Positions 8,589-17,098 of a stretch of 64,000 nt of DNA are shown here, piece after piece; within the stretch, counting starts at the first letter, position 1; the number at the start of each line of letters is the position of its first letter. The notes beneath the pieces were generated by a model, which was given only the letters and a program-made list of their open reading frames with translations, had not been told where the DNA came from and did not search any database. Source of the stretch: CmP2 sp052084925 (GTDB lineage: Bacteria > Actinomycetota > Actinomycetes > Actinomycetales > Micrococcaceae); assembly GCA_052084925.1 (NCBI GenBank), contig JBQDEV010000001.1, positions 383,054-447,053 on the forward strand, in the 5' to 3' direction. Made by a program: the position numbers and the translations under genes.

Positions 8589-9608
8589 TCAGTATTCGAT
8601 CACCACGCGACCCTCGATCTTGCCGTGCTTCATCTCTTCCAGCACGTCGTTGATGTCCTCCAGCGGGCGCCGGTGGTAGGTCGGGTGGATCTTGCCCGCG
8701 GCGTAGAACTCCAGCGCCTCCACCATGTCCTGTCGGGTGCCCACGATCGAGCCGCGGATCGTCAGACCCTTGAGCACGATGTCGAAGATCGGCGCCGGGA
8801 AGTCGCCCGGGGGCAGCCCGTTGAACACGATGGTGCCGCCGCGACGGGTCATGTTGATCGCCTGGCCGAACGCCTTCGGGTGCACCGCGGTCACCAACAC
8901 GCCGTGCGCACCGCCCACCTTCTCCTGGATCACCAACTCCGGGTCCTGCACATTGGCGTTCACCGTAATCTCGGCACCGTGCTTCTCGGCCAGCGCCAGC
9001 TTGTCGTCGGCAATGTCGACGGCGATCACGCGCATGCCCATCGCCACCGCGTACTGCACCGCGATGTGGCCGAGGCCGCCGATACCGGAGATCACCACCC
9101 ACTGGCCAGGTCGCACCTCGGTGCGCTTCAGACCCTTGTACACCGTCACGCCAGCGCAGAGCACCGGACCCACCTCGTAGAGGTCCGATCCCTCGGGAAT
9201 GATCGGGGCGTAGCGGGCGTCCACCAGCATGTACTCGCCGAAGGAACCGTCGGTGGAGTAGCCGCCGTTGAGCTGCTGCTCACACAAGGTCTCCCAGCCG
9301 GTCCGACAGTGTTCGCAGTGGCCGCAGGCGCTCCACAGCCAGGCGTTGCCCACCGTGTCGCCGACCTTCACCTCGGTGACGTCGGGGCCGATTTCCTCCA
9401 CGACGCCGACGCCCTCGTGACCGGGCACGAACGGCGGGGACGGCTTGATCGGCCAGTCGCCCTCGGCGGCGTGCAGGTCGGTGTGGCAGACGCCGGTGGA
9501 GATCAGGCGGACCAGCGCCTGATGCTGGCCCGGCGTCGGGCGCTCGGTCTGCTTGACGTTCAGGTCGTCGCCGAAATTCTCGACGACGGCGGCTTTCATC
9601 GTGCTCAT
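8589..9608 (-). CDS. adhP: Zinc-dependent alcohol dehydrogenase
   Basis: 339-residue cytosolic medium-chain dehydrogenase converting primary alcohols (ethanol) to aldehydes with NAD. Catalytic zinc ligands are in GVCHTDLH and GHEGVG, the structural zinc is held by four Cys in CGHCEHCRTGWETLC (about 95-109), and the Rossmann motif is GIGGLGHIAVQ (about 173-183). Length and sequence fit the AdhP/AdhA family. It lies 218 bases downstream of the aldehyde dehydrogenase on the same strand, together an alcohol to acid route. GGAG precedes the ATG. Confidence 0.92.
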   Translation of the reverse strand: MSTMKAAVVENFGDDLNVKQTERPTPGQHQALVRLISTGVCHTDLHAAEGDWPIKPSPPFVPGHEGVGVVEEIGPDVTEVKVGDTVGNAWLWSACGHCEHCRTGWETLCEQQLNGGYSTDGSFGEYMLVDARYAPIIPEGSDLYEVGPVLCAGVTVYKGLKRTEVRPGQWVVISGIGGLGHIAVQYAVAMGMRVIAVDIADDKLALAEKHGAEITVNANVQDPELVIQEKVGGAHGVLVTAVHPKAFGQAINMTRRGGTIVFNGLPPGDFPAPIFDIVLKGLTIRGSIVGTRQDMVEALEFYAAGKIHPTYHRRPLEDINDVLEEMKHGKIEGRVVIEY

Positions 9609-9826
9609 AGCGTTACTCCTGGGTGACGGGGATCGGGTGATCCGGGTGACTTCGGGTACTGGGGTAGTCGGTCGGTCGGTCAGATGAGTCAGGGGGTCAG
9701 ATGGTCAGGTGCCGTGTCCGGGCACGCCCGGTTTTCGGGCGCGACGAACCAGCGGCAGGGTCGCGGGGTCACTGCCGGCCGGTGAGCTGGCAGCCAGACG
9801 GAACAGGCGGGACCGGGGTGGGCGGT

Positions 9827-11350
9827 TTAGAAGAAGCCCTGTTTGTTCTCGGTGTAGGAGACCAACAGGTTCTTGGTCTGCTGATAGTGGTCCAGCATCA
9901 TCAGGTGGTTCTCACGACCGATGCCGGAGGACTTGTACCCGCCGAACGCGGCGTGGGCCGGGTAGGCGTGGTAGTTGTTGACCCACACGCGGCCGGCCTG
10001 GATCTCGCGGCCGGCGCGGTAGGCGGTGTTGCCGTTGCGCGACCACACGCCAGCGCCGAGGCCGTACAGGGTGTCGTTCGCAATGGACAGCGCGTCGTCG
10101 TAGTCGCTGAAGGTGGTGACAGAGACGACGGGGCCGAAGATCTCCTCCTGGAAGATCCGCATGTTGTTGGTGCCCTTGAAGATGGTGGGCTGCACGTAGT
10201 AGCCGCCCGCCAACTCACCATCGAGCTCGGCGCGGGCACCGCCGGTGAGCACCTGAGCGCCCTCCTGCTTGCCGATGTCCAGGTAGGAGAGGATCTTCTC
10301 CAGCTGGTCGTTGGAGGCCTGGGCGCCGATCATGGTGTCGGTGTCCAGCGGGTTGCCCTGCACGATCTTCTGGGTGCGAGCGACGACGGCGTCGAGGAAC
10401 TGATCCGCGATGGAGTCCTGAACGAGCGCACGCGAGGGACAGGTGCAAACCTCGCCCTGATTCAGCGCGAACATGGTGAAGCCCTCCTGGGCCTTGTCGT
10501 AGAACGCGTCGTCCTGGGCAGCCACGTCCTCGAAGAAGATGTTCGGGGATTTGCCGCCCAGCTCCAGGGTGATCGGGATGATGTTCTCGGAGGCGTACTG
10601 CATGATGAGTCGGCCGGTGGTGGTCTCACCGGTGAATGCGATCTTGCGGATGCGCTTGTTCGAGGCCAGCGGCTTGCCGGCCTCCAGGCCGAACCCGTTG
10701 ACGATGTTGATGACGCCGGGAGGCAGCAGGTCGCCGATCAGGTCGATGAGCACCATGATCGAGGCCGGGGTCTGCTCGGCGGGCTTGAGCACGACGGCGT
10801 TGCCGGTGGCCAGGGCGGGCGCCAGTTTCCAGACCGCCATCAGGATGGGGAAGTTCCAGGGGATGATCTGCCCGACGACGCCGAGCGGCTCGTGGTAGTG
10901 GTAGGCCACGGTGTCTTCGTCGATCTGGGAGAGCGAGCCCTCCTGGGCGCGAATGGCCGAAGCGAAGTAGCGGAAGTGGTCGACCGCCAGCGGAATGTCG
11001 GCGTTGAGGGTTTCACGGACGGCCTTGCCGTTGTCCCAGGATTCGGCGACGGCGATCTTTTCCAGGTTGGCTTCGATCCGGTCGGCGATCTTCTGCAGGA
11101 TCCCGGCGCGCTCGGCCACCGAGGTCTTGCCCCAGGCGGGTGCCGCGGCGTGGGCGGCGTCGAGAGCTGCTTCAATATCTTCGGCGGTGCCGCGGGCGAC
11201 CTCGCAGAACACCTGGCCGGTCACCGGGGTGACATTCTCGAAGTACTGGCCCTTCACGGGAGCGACCCACTGGCCGCCGATGTAGTGCTCGTAGCGTGAC
11301 TTGAATTCGACGACGGCGCCGTCGATCCCGGGGTTGGCGTAGACAGTCAT
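9827..11350 (-). CDS. Acetaldehyde/aldehyde dehydrogenase
   Basis: 507-residue NAD-dependent aldehyde dehydrogenase of the AldA/ExaC type, which oxidises acetaldehyde to acetate. Seen motifs: VVGQIIPWNFPI (cofactor binding), ELGGKSPNIFF with the catalytic Glu, and NQGEVCTCPSRALV with the nucleophile Cys. AGGAGG precedes the ATG. Upstream are a long leader hairpin and a perfect CRP/GlxR-like site. Downstream is the alcohol dehydrogenase. The regulator and DUF779 protein immediately upstream on the same strand are the usual companions of this enzyme. Confidence 0.92.
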   Translation of the reverse strand: MTVYANPGIDGAVVEFKSRYEHYIGGQWVAPVKGQYFENVTPVTGQVFCEVARGTAEDIEAALDAAHAAAPAWGKTSVAERAGILQKIADRIEANLEKIAVAESWDNGKAVRETLNADIPLAVDHFRYFASAIRAQEGSLSQIDEDTVAYHYHEPLGVVGQIIPWNFPILMAVWKLAPALATGNAVVLKPAEQTPASIMVLIDLIGDLLPPGVINIVNGFGLEAGKPLASNKRIRKIAFTGETTTGRLIMQYASENIIPITLELGGKSPNIFFEDVAAQDDAFYDKAQEGFTMFALNQGEVCTCPSRALVQDSIADQFLDAVVARTQKIVQGNPLDTDTMIGAQASNDQLEKILSYLDIGKQEGAQVLTGGARAELDGELAGGYYVQPTIFKGTNNMRIFQEEIFGPVVSVTTFSDYDDALSIANDTLYGLGAGVWSRNGNTAYRAGREIQAGRVWVNNYHAYPAHAAFGGYKSSGIGRENHLMMLDHYQQTKNLLVSYTENKQGFF

Positions 11351-11400
11351 GGGGTCCTCCTGTGAGTCGGTGGCTGGTTGAGCTCGGTGACTTCTCTGGC

Positions 11401-11476
11401 ACGGGGTCGCCTCGGAGCTGCGGCGGTTCTCAGAAGGAACGATGTGTGTCCCGCCGTGCCGCCGAGGCGACCCCGT
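11401..11476 (-). promoter_or_regulatory. Long leader hairpin upstream of aldehyde dehydrogenase
   Basis: Perfect 15-bp arms ACGGGGTCGCCTCGG (11401-11415) and CCGAGGCGACCCCGT (11462-11476). The 46-base interior has further self-complementarity (CGGCGG with CCGCCG). It begins 50 bases before the start codon and would lie in the 5' leader. It may be a terminator for the regulator gene upstream, an attenuator, or a protein site. Confidence 0.5.
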
Positions 11477-11481
11477 ATATA

Positions 11482-11497
11482 TGTGAGCCTAGTCACA
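11482..11497. promoter_or_regulatory. Perfect CRP/GlxR-type site upstream of aldehyde dehydrogenase
   Basis: TGTGAGCCTAGTCACA matches TGTGA-N6-TCACA exactly. TATATA at about 11476-11481 on the minus strand lies just downstream, and TAGGCT lies inside the site, so occupancy would probably block rather than help the promoter. GlxR is known to control ethanol and acetaldehyde oxidation genes in corynebacteria. Confidence 0.6.
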
Positions 11498-11528
11498 GTG
11501 GGGTTGCGCCGAGGTTGCGCCGGGACAC

Positions 11529-11540
11529 GCAACACGTTGC
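11529..11540. promoter_or_regulatory. Short palindrome GCAACACGTTGC
   Basis: GCAAC and GTTGC arms around a 2-base centre, between the regulator gene and the aldehyde dehydrogenase. GCAACC/GCGCAAC-like words recur just beside it. It could be the site of the GAF-domain activator, but no experiment is implied by the sequence. Confidence 0.3.
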
Positions 11541-11558
11541 ATCAGCTGGTTAGTACCC

Positions 11559-13022
11559 TTAGCGCTGGGTGCGCAGGCGTTCCAGGGTGCTCACGACGAG
11601 TGAGCGGCGTGGGGACTCGGCGGGCAGCAGGCGCAGCGCCATCATCCACAGTTCCTCATCGTCTGCCGCTTCGGGGCGGGTGAGGTAGTGCCAGAGCTGG
11701 GTGGCGTCGGCGTCCTGGAGGACCGCTTCGCGCAGGGCACCGCCGAGTTCCTCGCGGATCTGCACAATCCCGGGGGCGTCGGAGTGCGGCAGTACGGGCC
11801 CGACGGCGGCGGCCAGGGCGTCCTGCACATCGCCGTCGCGCAGCGATTCCCGGGCCAGGGCGGCGTCGGTGCGGATCTCGCCGTCGAGCCGGTAGGGCCG
11901 CGAGGACACGGTGAGCGGGCAATCCTGCGAGCTCAGGGCCCGGCGCAGGCGGTGGATCTCGGCGCGCAGCGTGATGGCCCGCGATTCCGCCCCGGGGGCG
12001 ATCTCCCCGTAGAGCAGCTCCTCGAGGGTGGCGCCATCGAGTCCGCCGCTGTGCCAGTCGAGCAGGGTGAGGATCTCGGCGTGGCGCAGGCTCAACTCGC
12101 GCCGGCTGACCCGCGGTGGCAGCTGGCCGGTGACGTGAATGACGGCGGACGACGGCGGCGTGGTCGAGGAGGTGGCCGCCGCCAGCGGACGAGCGGCACC
12201 GCGGGAGCCGGCGCGGCCCGGGCGCGGCGAGGCGGGCGCGGGGGCAGCGGTCCAGGTGGAGGCTCGGGCTGCGGTCCGGGCGGGAGTAGAGGTCGGGATG
12301 ATCATCTGGTGCAGGCTCAGCCCGTGTTCCGGGTCGGTGCGCAGCTCTTCGGTGGAGAGCTGGTTCCGCCACAGTGATTCCACGGCGGTCACGGTGGCGC
12401 GTAGCAGCGAGAACGCCAACGGACTGACGGCGTCGTCGCCTCCCGTAACATCGATGACGCCGATAAGCTCCCCGGTGGCCGGGTTGCGCACGGGCATCGC
12501 CGAGCAGCTCCACGGATGCACCAGGGGGCTGAAGTGCTCGGCCCGGCTGATCTGCGAGGGTCGCCCGGTGGCCAGGGCCGCTCCGGGGGCGGCGGTGCCG
12601 ACGGAGGTTTCCGACCAGTCGGCCCCGGGCACGAAGCCCATCAGCTCCGCTCGGCGCGCGGCCAGCTCGTCGCCCTCCACCCAGAGCAGGTGCCCGTCGG
12701 CGTTGCCCAGGGCGGTGATGAGCCCTGCATCAGCAGCCGGGTCGATGAGCAGGGTGCGGATCACCGGCAGGGCGGCGGCCAGCGCGTGCTGCCGGCGGGC
12801 GGCGTCGAGGTCGGCGCTGGGCACCGCGAACGGCACGGAGACCCGCTGCGGGTCGCGGTGGGCTTCCAGGGAACGTTGCCAGGAGGCGAGCACGTCGGGG
12901 CGCACCGATCGCAGGGCCTCCGAGGGTGGCCGGGGTGAGGTGCGAGACAGGGTGCGCAGGGCGTCGCGGGCCAGCTCCACACGGTGCTGGTAGGCGTCAG
13001 CCGAGGGCTGCTGGACGCTCAC
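11559..13022 (-). CDS. GAF-domain transcriptional regulator of aldehyde/alcohol oxidation
   Basis: 487-residue regulator. The N-terminal half is like the sensor part of AcoR-type activators: SVRPDVLASWQRSLEAHRDP is the typical opening, followed by a GAF domain to about residue 240 (GADWSETSVGTAAPG, HPWSCSAMPVRNPATGELIGVIDVTGG). A low-complexity Ala/Pro/Arg linker follows at about 255-305. The C-terminus has no sigma-54 AAA domain; it looks like a winged helix (LSLRHAEILTLLDW to ITLRAEIHRLRRAL) plus a helical tail. I choose GTG at 13022, 7 bases after the stop of the DUF779 gene, over longer readings that overlap it. Confidence 0.75.
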   Translation of the reverse strand: MSVQQPSADAYQHRVELARDALRTLSRTSPRPPSEALRSVRPDVLASWQRSLEAHRDPQRVSVPFAVPSADLDAARRQHALAAALPVIRTLLIDPAADAGLITALGNADGHLLWVEGDELAARRAELMGFVPGADWSETSVGTAAPGAALATGRPSQISRAEHFSPLVHPWSCSAMPVRNPATGELIGVIDVTGGDDAVSPLAFSLLRATVTAVESLWRNQLSTEELRTDPEHGLSLHQMIIPTSTPARTAARASTWTAAPAPASPRPGRAGSRGAARPLAAATSSTTPPSSAVIHVTGQLPPRVSRRELSLRHAEILTLLDWHSGGLDGATLEELLYGEIAPGAESRAITLRAEIHRLRRALSSQDCPLTVSSRPYRLDGEIRTDAALARESLRDGDVQDALAAAVGPVLPHSDAPGIVQIREELGGALREAVLQDADATQLWHYLTRPEAADDEELWMMALRLLPAESPRRSLVVSTLERLRTQR

Positions 13023-13029
13023 GGCCGGC

Positions 13030-13545
13030 TCACGAGGCACTCGAAGCAGGTGCAGTGGCTGGATCCTCAGCGCCAGTGGCGGTCGACACATCCATCAGCC
13101 GCGAGCGGATCAGGAAGCGCTTGCCCTCGGGTGCCTCCACGGAGAATCCGGCCCCGCGGCCATTGACGACGTCGAGCGTCAGGTGGGTGTGCTTCCAGTA
13201 CTCGAACTGTTCCCGGCTCATCCAGAACGGCAGCGCACCGGTTTTCACCTCGGCATCCGTGTCCGCGGCGGGTAGTTCGAAAGTGCCCAGCAGAATGTCG
13301 GAGCCGCCGGTGCGGAAGTCCCCGGCCGGATAACACATGGGCGAGGAACCGTCGCAGCATCCCCCGGACTGGTGGATCATCAGCTCCCCGTGGATGCCGC
13401 GCAGGCGCTGGATCAACTCCAGCGCGTCCTGGGTCATCGCCACCCGGGAGACGGTCTCGCCCTCCACTTCGGGGCGCGCGTCAAGTGCTGAGCCGACAAC
13501 GGGGTCAACAACAGTGTCAACAACGGGAGCGCGATCGGGTTCCAT
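13030..13545 (-). CDS. DUF779 protein associated with acetaldehyde dehydrogenase
   Basis: 171 residues; the DUF779 core is HQSGGCCDGSSPMCYPAGDF (about 58-77), with three Cys and a His that could bind a metal, and EYWKHTHLTLDVVNGRGAGFS further on. DUF779 genes are almost always next to acetaldehyde dehydrogenase genes, but their action is unknown. The first 35 residues are Asp/Val-rich and poorly conserved, so a later start is possible, yet TATCCT lies 7 nt before this ATG. The GAF regulator follows after 7 bases. Confidence 0.82.
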   Translation of the reverse strand: MEPDRAPVVDTVVDPVVGSALDARPEVEGETVSRVAMTQDALELIQRLRGIHGELMIHQSGGCCDGSSPMCYPAGDFRTGGSDILLGTFELPAADTDAEVKTGALPFWMSREQFEYWKHTHLTLDVVNGRGAGFSVEAPEGKRFLIRSRLMDVSTATGAEDPATAPASSAS

Positions 13546-13552
13546 GCCGCCG

Positions 13553-13558
13553 AGGATA
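13553..13558 (-). promoter_or_regulatory. -10 box of DUF779-regulator operon (leaderless)
   Basis: TATCCT on the minus strand, 7 nt before the ATG at 13545. Confidence 0.4.
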
Positions 13559-13723
13559 CCAAAGGACTGTGTGCTGCGTCACTCTTGAGCGGCGACGCCG
13601 AAGAAGTTCGGCGCACAGCGCAACGGCCGCAACGGAACCCTGGAACATACAGTGTTCAGGGGCCGGTGCGGCCGTCGCTGTGGTGCTGTTCAGTCAGCAC
13701 ACGAGCCCATCAGTTCAGTCGGC

Positions 13724-15379
13724 TCAGTACGCTTTCTTGCGCTGCTCGACCACGAGGTGGATGAGCGCGAAGGTGCCGTCGTCGTCGATGGCTTTCAGCG
13801 CCGACTCCAGCGCGGCCGGGATCTCCTCGTCCTGCGTGACCTTCACACCGAATCCACCGAAGGCTTCCGCCATGCCGGCGAAATCGGGGTTCTTCAGCTG
13901 GGTACCGGACACGCGGTTCGGGTAGTCGCGCTCCTGGTGGGTTCGGATGGTGCCGTATTCCTGGTTGTCCATCACGATCACCAGCGGGGTGGCACCGTAC
14001 TGGGTGGCAGTGGCCAACTCCTGGCCGTTCATCAGGAACTCGCCGTCACCGGCGATCGTCACGATCCGACGACCCGGGTAGTTCAGCGACGCGGCGACGG
14101 CCGAGGGGATGGAGTACCCCATGGAGCCGTTGCGCGCCGAGATCATGGAAGCGTAGGACTGGGTCGGGAAGTAGCGGTGCGCCCAGTTCGTGTGCTCGCC
14201 GGCGCCGAAGGTGACCATGGAGTCCTCGGGCAGCGCCGCCACCAGGTGCGCCATCATCGTGTCCATCTTGGCGGGACCCTCCAGCGGCTCGGCCGCAGGC
14301 AAGGCAGCGAACTTTTCCTGCTCGGCGCGCATCTTCGAGGTCCACTGCTTCCAAGAATCCTTCACCTCGAGGTCCATCAGCACCAGGTCGCGCACGAACA
14401 CATCCGGCTTGGCCACGATCTGGAACGACACCGGGCCGGAGCGACCGCGCAGCGACGGGTCGATCGTGACGATGAAGTTCTTCTTGTCCCAGTTCTGCCG
14501 GATGTTGAAACCGTCGGTGATCACGTCGCCGGGCACGGTGCCCACGAACACGATCAGGTCGGTCTCCTCGAGCAGGTCATAGGTGGGCTTGGGTCGGCCG
14601 TAGCCGATGGGACCCACATACGACGGCGAGTCGAAGGGCACGGTGCCCTGGGTGCGCCACTCCGCTGCGGCCGGGATCTGGTGGTCCTCGAGCCAGCGGG
14701 TCAGTTGCTGCGCCCCCTCCGACGTCCAGTCGTTGCCGCCGGTGATGAACAGCGGCTTCTCGGCGGTGCGCAGCGCGTCGTGCAGGGCCTTCCAGTCAGT
14801 CACGGTCATGCCGCCGCCGGCGATCGGGATCTGCGGGTGCGGGTGGTCCTCCACCTCGACCTTGATGACGTCCTCAGGCAGCCCGACGACGACCGGGCCG
14901 GGACGACCGGAATTGGCAGCGAACATGGCTTCGGCCACGATTTCGGAGGCGCGCTCGGGGTGGTCCAGCACCATGACGCGCTTGGCACCGGTGCCGAACC
15001 AGGCGTGCGGGTCGAATTCCTGGAAGGCTTCGCGGTCGCGGTGCTCGAAGGGGATCAGCCCCACAAACAGCACCATCGGGGTGGAGTCCTGCCAGGCGGT
15101 GTGCAGCCCGACGTGGGCGTTGGCGGCGCCGGGGCCGCGGGTCACCATGGCCACCCCGGGGATGGAGTTCATCTTGCCGTCGGCCTCAGCCATGTAGGCC
15201 GCGCCGCCCTCGTGACGGCAGATCACGTTCTCGATGCTGGAGTCATGCAGTCCGTCGAGCACGTCCAAGTAGGACTCGCCCGGGACCGAATAGATGCGCT
15301 TCACGCCGTGGGCCACCAGAGTATCGACGATGAGGTGACCGGCCGACTTCTTCGACGGCTGGGCAGCGGACTCGGACAT
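13724..15379 (-). CDS. Thiamine-pyrophosphate-dependent enzyme (acetolactate-synthase-like)
   Basis: 551-residue member of the TPP decarboxylase/ligase family. The N-terminal PYR domain has the essential Glu in CRHEGGAAYMAEADG (about residue 60), the middle domain resembles the FAD/nucleotide-binding domain of acetolactate synthase, and the C-terminal PP domain has IAGDGEFLMNGQELATA and VMDNQEYGTI for Mg-TPP. No small subunit lies nearby and the relation to true IlvB is distant, so a catabolic role (a sulfo- or glyoxylate-type ligase or 2-oxoacid decarboxylase) is as likely as valine synthesis. Start at 15379 with AAGGAG. Divergent from the CitE-like gene. Confidence 0.82.
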   Translation of the reverse strand: MSESAAQPSKKSAGHLIVDTLVAHGVKRIYSVPGESYLDVLDGLHDSSIENVICRHEGGAAYMAEADGKMNSIPGVAMVTRGPGAANAHVGLHTAWQDSTPMVLFVGLIPFEHRDREAFQEFDPHAWFGTGAKRVMVLDHPERASEIVAEAMFAANSGRPGPVVVGLPEDVIKVEVEDHPHPQIPIAGGGMTVTDWKALHDALRTAEKPLFITGGNDWTSEGAQQLTRWLEDHQIPAAAEWRTQGTVPFDSPSYVGPIGYGRPKPTYDLLEETDLIVFVGTVPGDVITDGFNIRQNWDKKNFIVTIDPSLRGRSGPVSFQIVAKPDVFVRDLVLMDLEVKDSWKQWTSKMRAEQEKFAALPAAEPLEGPAKMDTMMAHLVAALPEDSMVTFGAGEHTNWAHRYFPTQSYASMISARNGSMGYSIPSAVAASLNYPGRRIVTIAGDGEFLMNGQELATATQYGATPLVIVMDNQEYGTIRTHQERDYPNRVSGTQLKNPDFAGMAEAFGGFGVKVTQDEEIPAALESALKAIDDDGTFALIHLVVEQRKKAY

Positions 15380-15604
15380 GAAATCTCCTTGGGGTGTATT
15401 TCGGCGCAGGTTTGGATCAACGTACACCAGATTCCGCCCCCGCCCCGTCGCTGTGGCGATGTGTGTCACAAAGCGTTTATGCTGGTTCCCAACGTCCACA
15501 CCCGGACTCCTCGGGCCAGCCACCTTCGCTGGCCGATCGCGCCGATGCCGATCAGCATCTCGCCGCCGCCTTCTCGCGTGTCCCAGAAGTATCAGGAGTT
15601 CATT

Positions 15605-16555
15605 GTGTCGTTTCCCGTTGCCACCGCGGAGTTCACCGCAACCCCGGGCCAGAAGCTCACCGCCGACCTCGCCCGCTCGTGGCTGCTCGTCAACGCCGCC
15701 CAGCCCGAGCGGTTCGCCGCCGCCGAGGAATCTGCCGCCGACGTCGTCGTGCTCGACATCGAGGACGCCGTCGCCCCGCAGGGCAAGGACGCCGCTCGGG
15801 CCCATGTGCTGGAGTGGCTCAGCGCCGGACACACCGGGTGGGTACGCATCAACGGCTACGGGTCACGCTGGTGGTCCGACGACGTCGAGGCGCTGGCCGA
15901 GGTGATCAGCTCCCGGCTGGGCGGCCCCCAGCGTGAGGGCGGACTACTCGGGGTGATGCTGGCGATGGTGGAGTCCACCGATCACGTCAACGAGACCGCG
16001 GCGAAGCTTCCCGGGGTGCCGGTGGTCGCCCTGGTGGAGACCGCGCGCGGGCTGCAGCGAATCAACTCGATCGCCGCGGCCAAGGGCACGTTCCGCCTGG
16101 CGTTCGGCATCGGCGATTTCCGCAGGGACACCGGGTTCGGGGAGTCGCCGATGGCGCTAGCCTATGCGCGCAGCCAGTTCACCATCGCTGCGAAAGCCAC
16201 CGGGCTGCCGGCTGCCATTGATGGTCCGACGGTGGGTTCCACGGGTGTGAAGTTGGCCGAGGCCACCGCGGTGACGGCGGAGTTCGGCATGTCGGGCAAG
16301 CTGTGCCTGACCCCGGAGCAGTGCGCTGCCATCAATGAGGGACTCTCGCCGTCGCAGGAGGAGTTGGGCTGGGCGCACGAGTTCCTGTCGGATTTCGAGG
16401 CCGATGGCGGTCAGATCCGCAATGGTTCGGACTTGCCGCGGTTGGCTCGGGCCAACAAGATCACCGGTTTGGCCGAGGCGTTCGGGGTGCAGTGGCGTCC
16501 TGAATCTTCCGGGGACGATCCCTCGACCGCGCCCTCAGACACGTTCCACTACTGA
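15605..16555 (+). CDS. HpcH/HpaI aldolase / CitE-like lyase
   Basis: 316-residue TIM-barrel enzyme of the citrate-lyase beta family, acting on CoA thioesters or free hydroxyacids with Mg. Seen motifs: ADVVVLDIEDAVAPQGKD (acidic metal ligand), VRINGYGSRWWSDD (substrate Arg), MVESTDHV and VVALVETARGL (Glu ligand), and FGIGDFRRDTGFG. The GTG at 15605 is preceded by AGGAG at a 6-nt gap; longer in-frame upstream readings cross the divergent promoter region and are not coding. The divergent TPP enzyme may share its control region. Substrate unknown. Confidence 0.85.
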   Translation: MSFPVATAEFTATPGQKLTADLARSWLLVNAAQPERFAAAEESAADVVVLDIEDAVAPQGKDAARAHVLEWLSAGHTGWVRINGYGSRWWSDDVEALAEVISSRLGGPQREGGLLGVMLAMVESTDHVNETAAKLPGVPVVALVETARGLQRINSIAAAKGTFRLAFGIGDFRRDTGFGESPMALAYARSQFTIAAKATGLPAAIDGPTVGSTGVKLAEATAVTAEFGMSGKLCLTPEQCAAINEGLSPSQEELGWAHEFLSDFEADGGQIRNGSDLPRLARANKITGLAEAFGVQWRPESSGDDPSTAPSDTFHY

Positions 16556-16565
16556 CCGCTACTGA

Positions 16566-16979
16566 CTACGACTGAGCTGTCGGATCTGATCCGTCGTCGT
16601 CGCGGCGCTGGCCGTAGGTGGGCTCGGCGTCACCCTGCTGACGGCGTTGCTCGGCCTCGCGCTCTTCACGCAGTTTCTGCCGCTGCTTGGCAATGGCCGC
16701 GCGGTGCAGTTCGGCGGAGGAGCGGTTGATTCCGGAGCCCTCGGAGAGGTGGTTCGGGTTGTCCTTCGAGGCCAGCTGCAGCATGGCGACCACCACGAGG
16801 GAGACCATGAAGAAGACACCGAAGGCGATCAGGCCAATGTCGATGCGCAGCGGCTTGTCGGTGCCGCCGGTGGTGGCCAGGGTGGCGACGCTGCCGCCGA
16901 CCAGTCCGAGGACCGCGGAGAAGATCAGGGGTGCCTTGATCGTTGCGCTGAAGCCCTTCTTCTTCGAAGGCTGGCCCAC
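16566..16979 (-). CDS. Small membrane protein with charged tail
   Basis: 137 residues with two membrane helices (about 12-35 and 45-70) and a cytoplasmic, Arg/Glu/Gln-rich C-terminal half (IAKQRQKLREEREAEQRRQQ) likely to form a coiled helix. I do not recognise a named family. GAGGAG lies before the GTG start. The downstream end is only 10 bases from the convergent CitE-like gene. Confidence 0.7.
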   Translation of the reverse strand: MGQPSKKKGFSATIKAPLIFSAVLGLVGGSVATLATTGGTDKPLRIDIGLIAFGVFFMVSLVVVAMLQLASKDNPNHLSEGSGINRSSAELHRAAIAKQRQKLREEREAEQRRQQGDAEPTYGQRRDDDGSDPTAQS

Positions 16980-17070
16980 GGTTCACGCTCCTCGGCTCGG
17001 CTGGGGGTGCCGGGTGCGACGGCACCTGACCAGTCTAGTCGTTGGACGCCGGTGAACCCTAAACGAGACA

Positions 17071-17088
17071 AGCCCGACACATCGGGCT
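17071..17088 (-). terminator. Terminator hairpin
   Basis: AGCCCGA (17071-17077), loop CACA, TCGGGCT (17082-17088), 10 bases after the stop of the HdeD-like gene on the minus strand. Short, strong and well placed, though without a clear U-run. Confidence 0.6.
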
Positions 17089-17098
17089 CAGCACCGGC

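Noticed and set aside
9701..11299. 530-codon rightward frame opposite the aldehyde dehydrogenase
   Set aside because: Antisense shadow; the leftward frame has all catalytic dehydrogenase motifs.
15455..15475. TGTGTGTCACA between the TPP and CitE-like genes as a CRP site
   Set aside because: Half-site spacing is too short and the second half is not aligned to the consensus.
13652..15604. Very long rightward open frame joined to the CitE-like protein
   Set aside because: It is antisense to the TPP-enzyme gene and reads as His/Arg/Val-rich low-complexity sequence, as expected opposite high-GC coding DNA. The true start is the GTG at 15605 with AGGAG.
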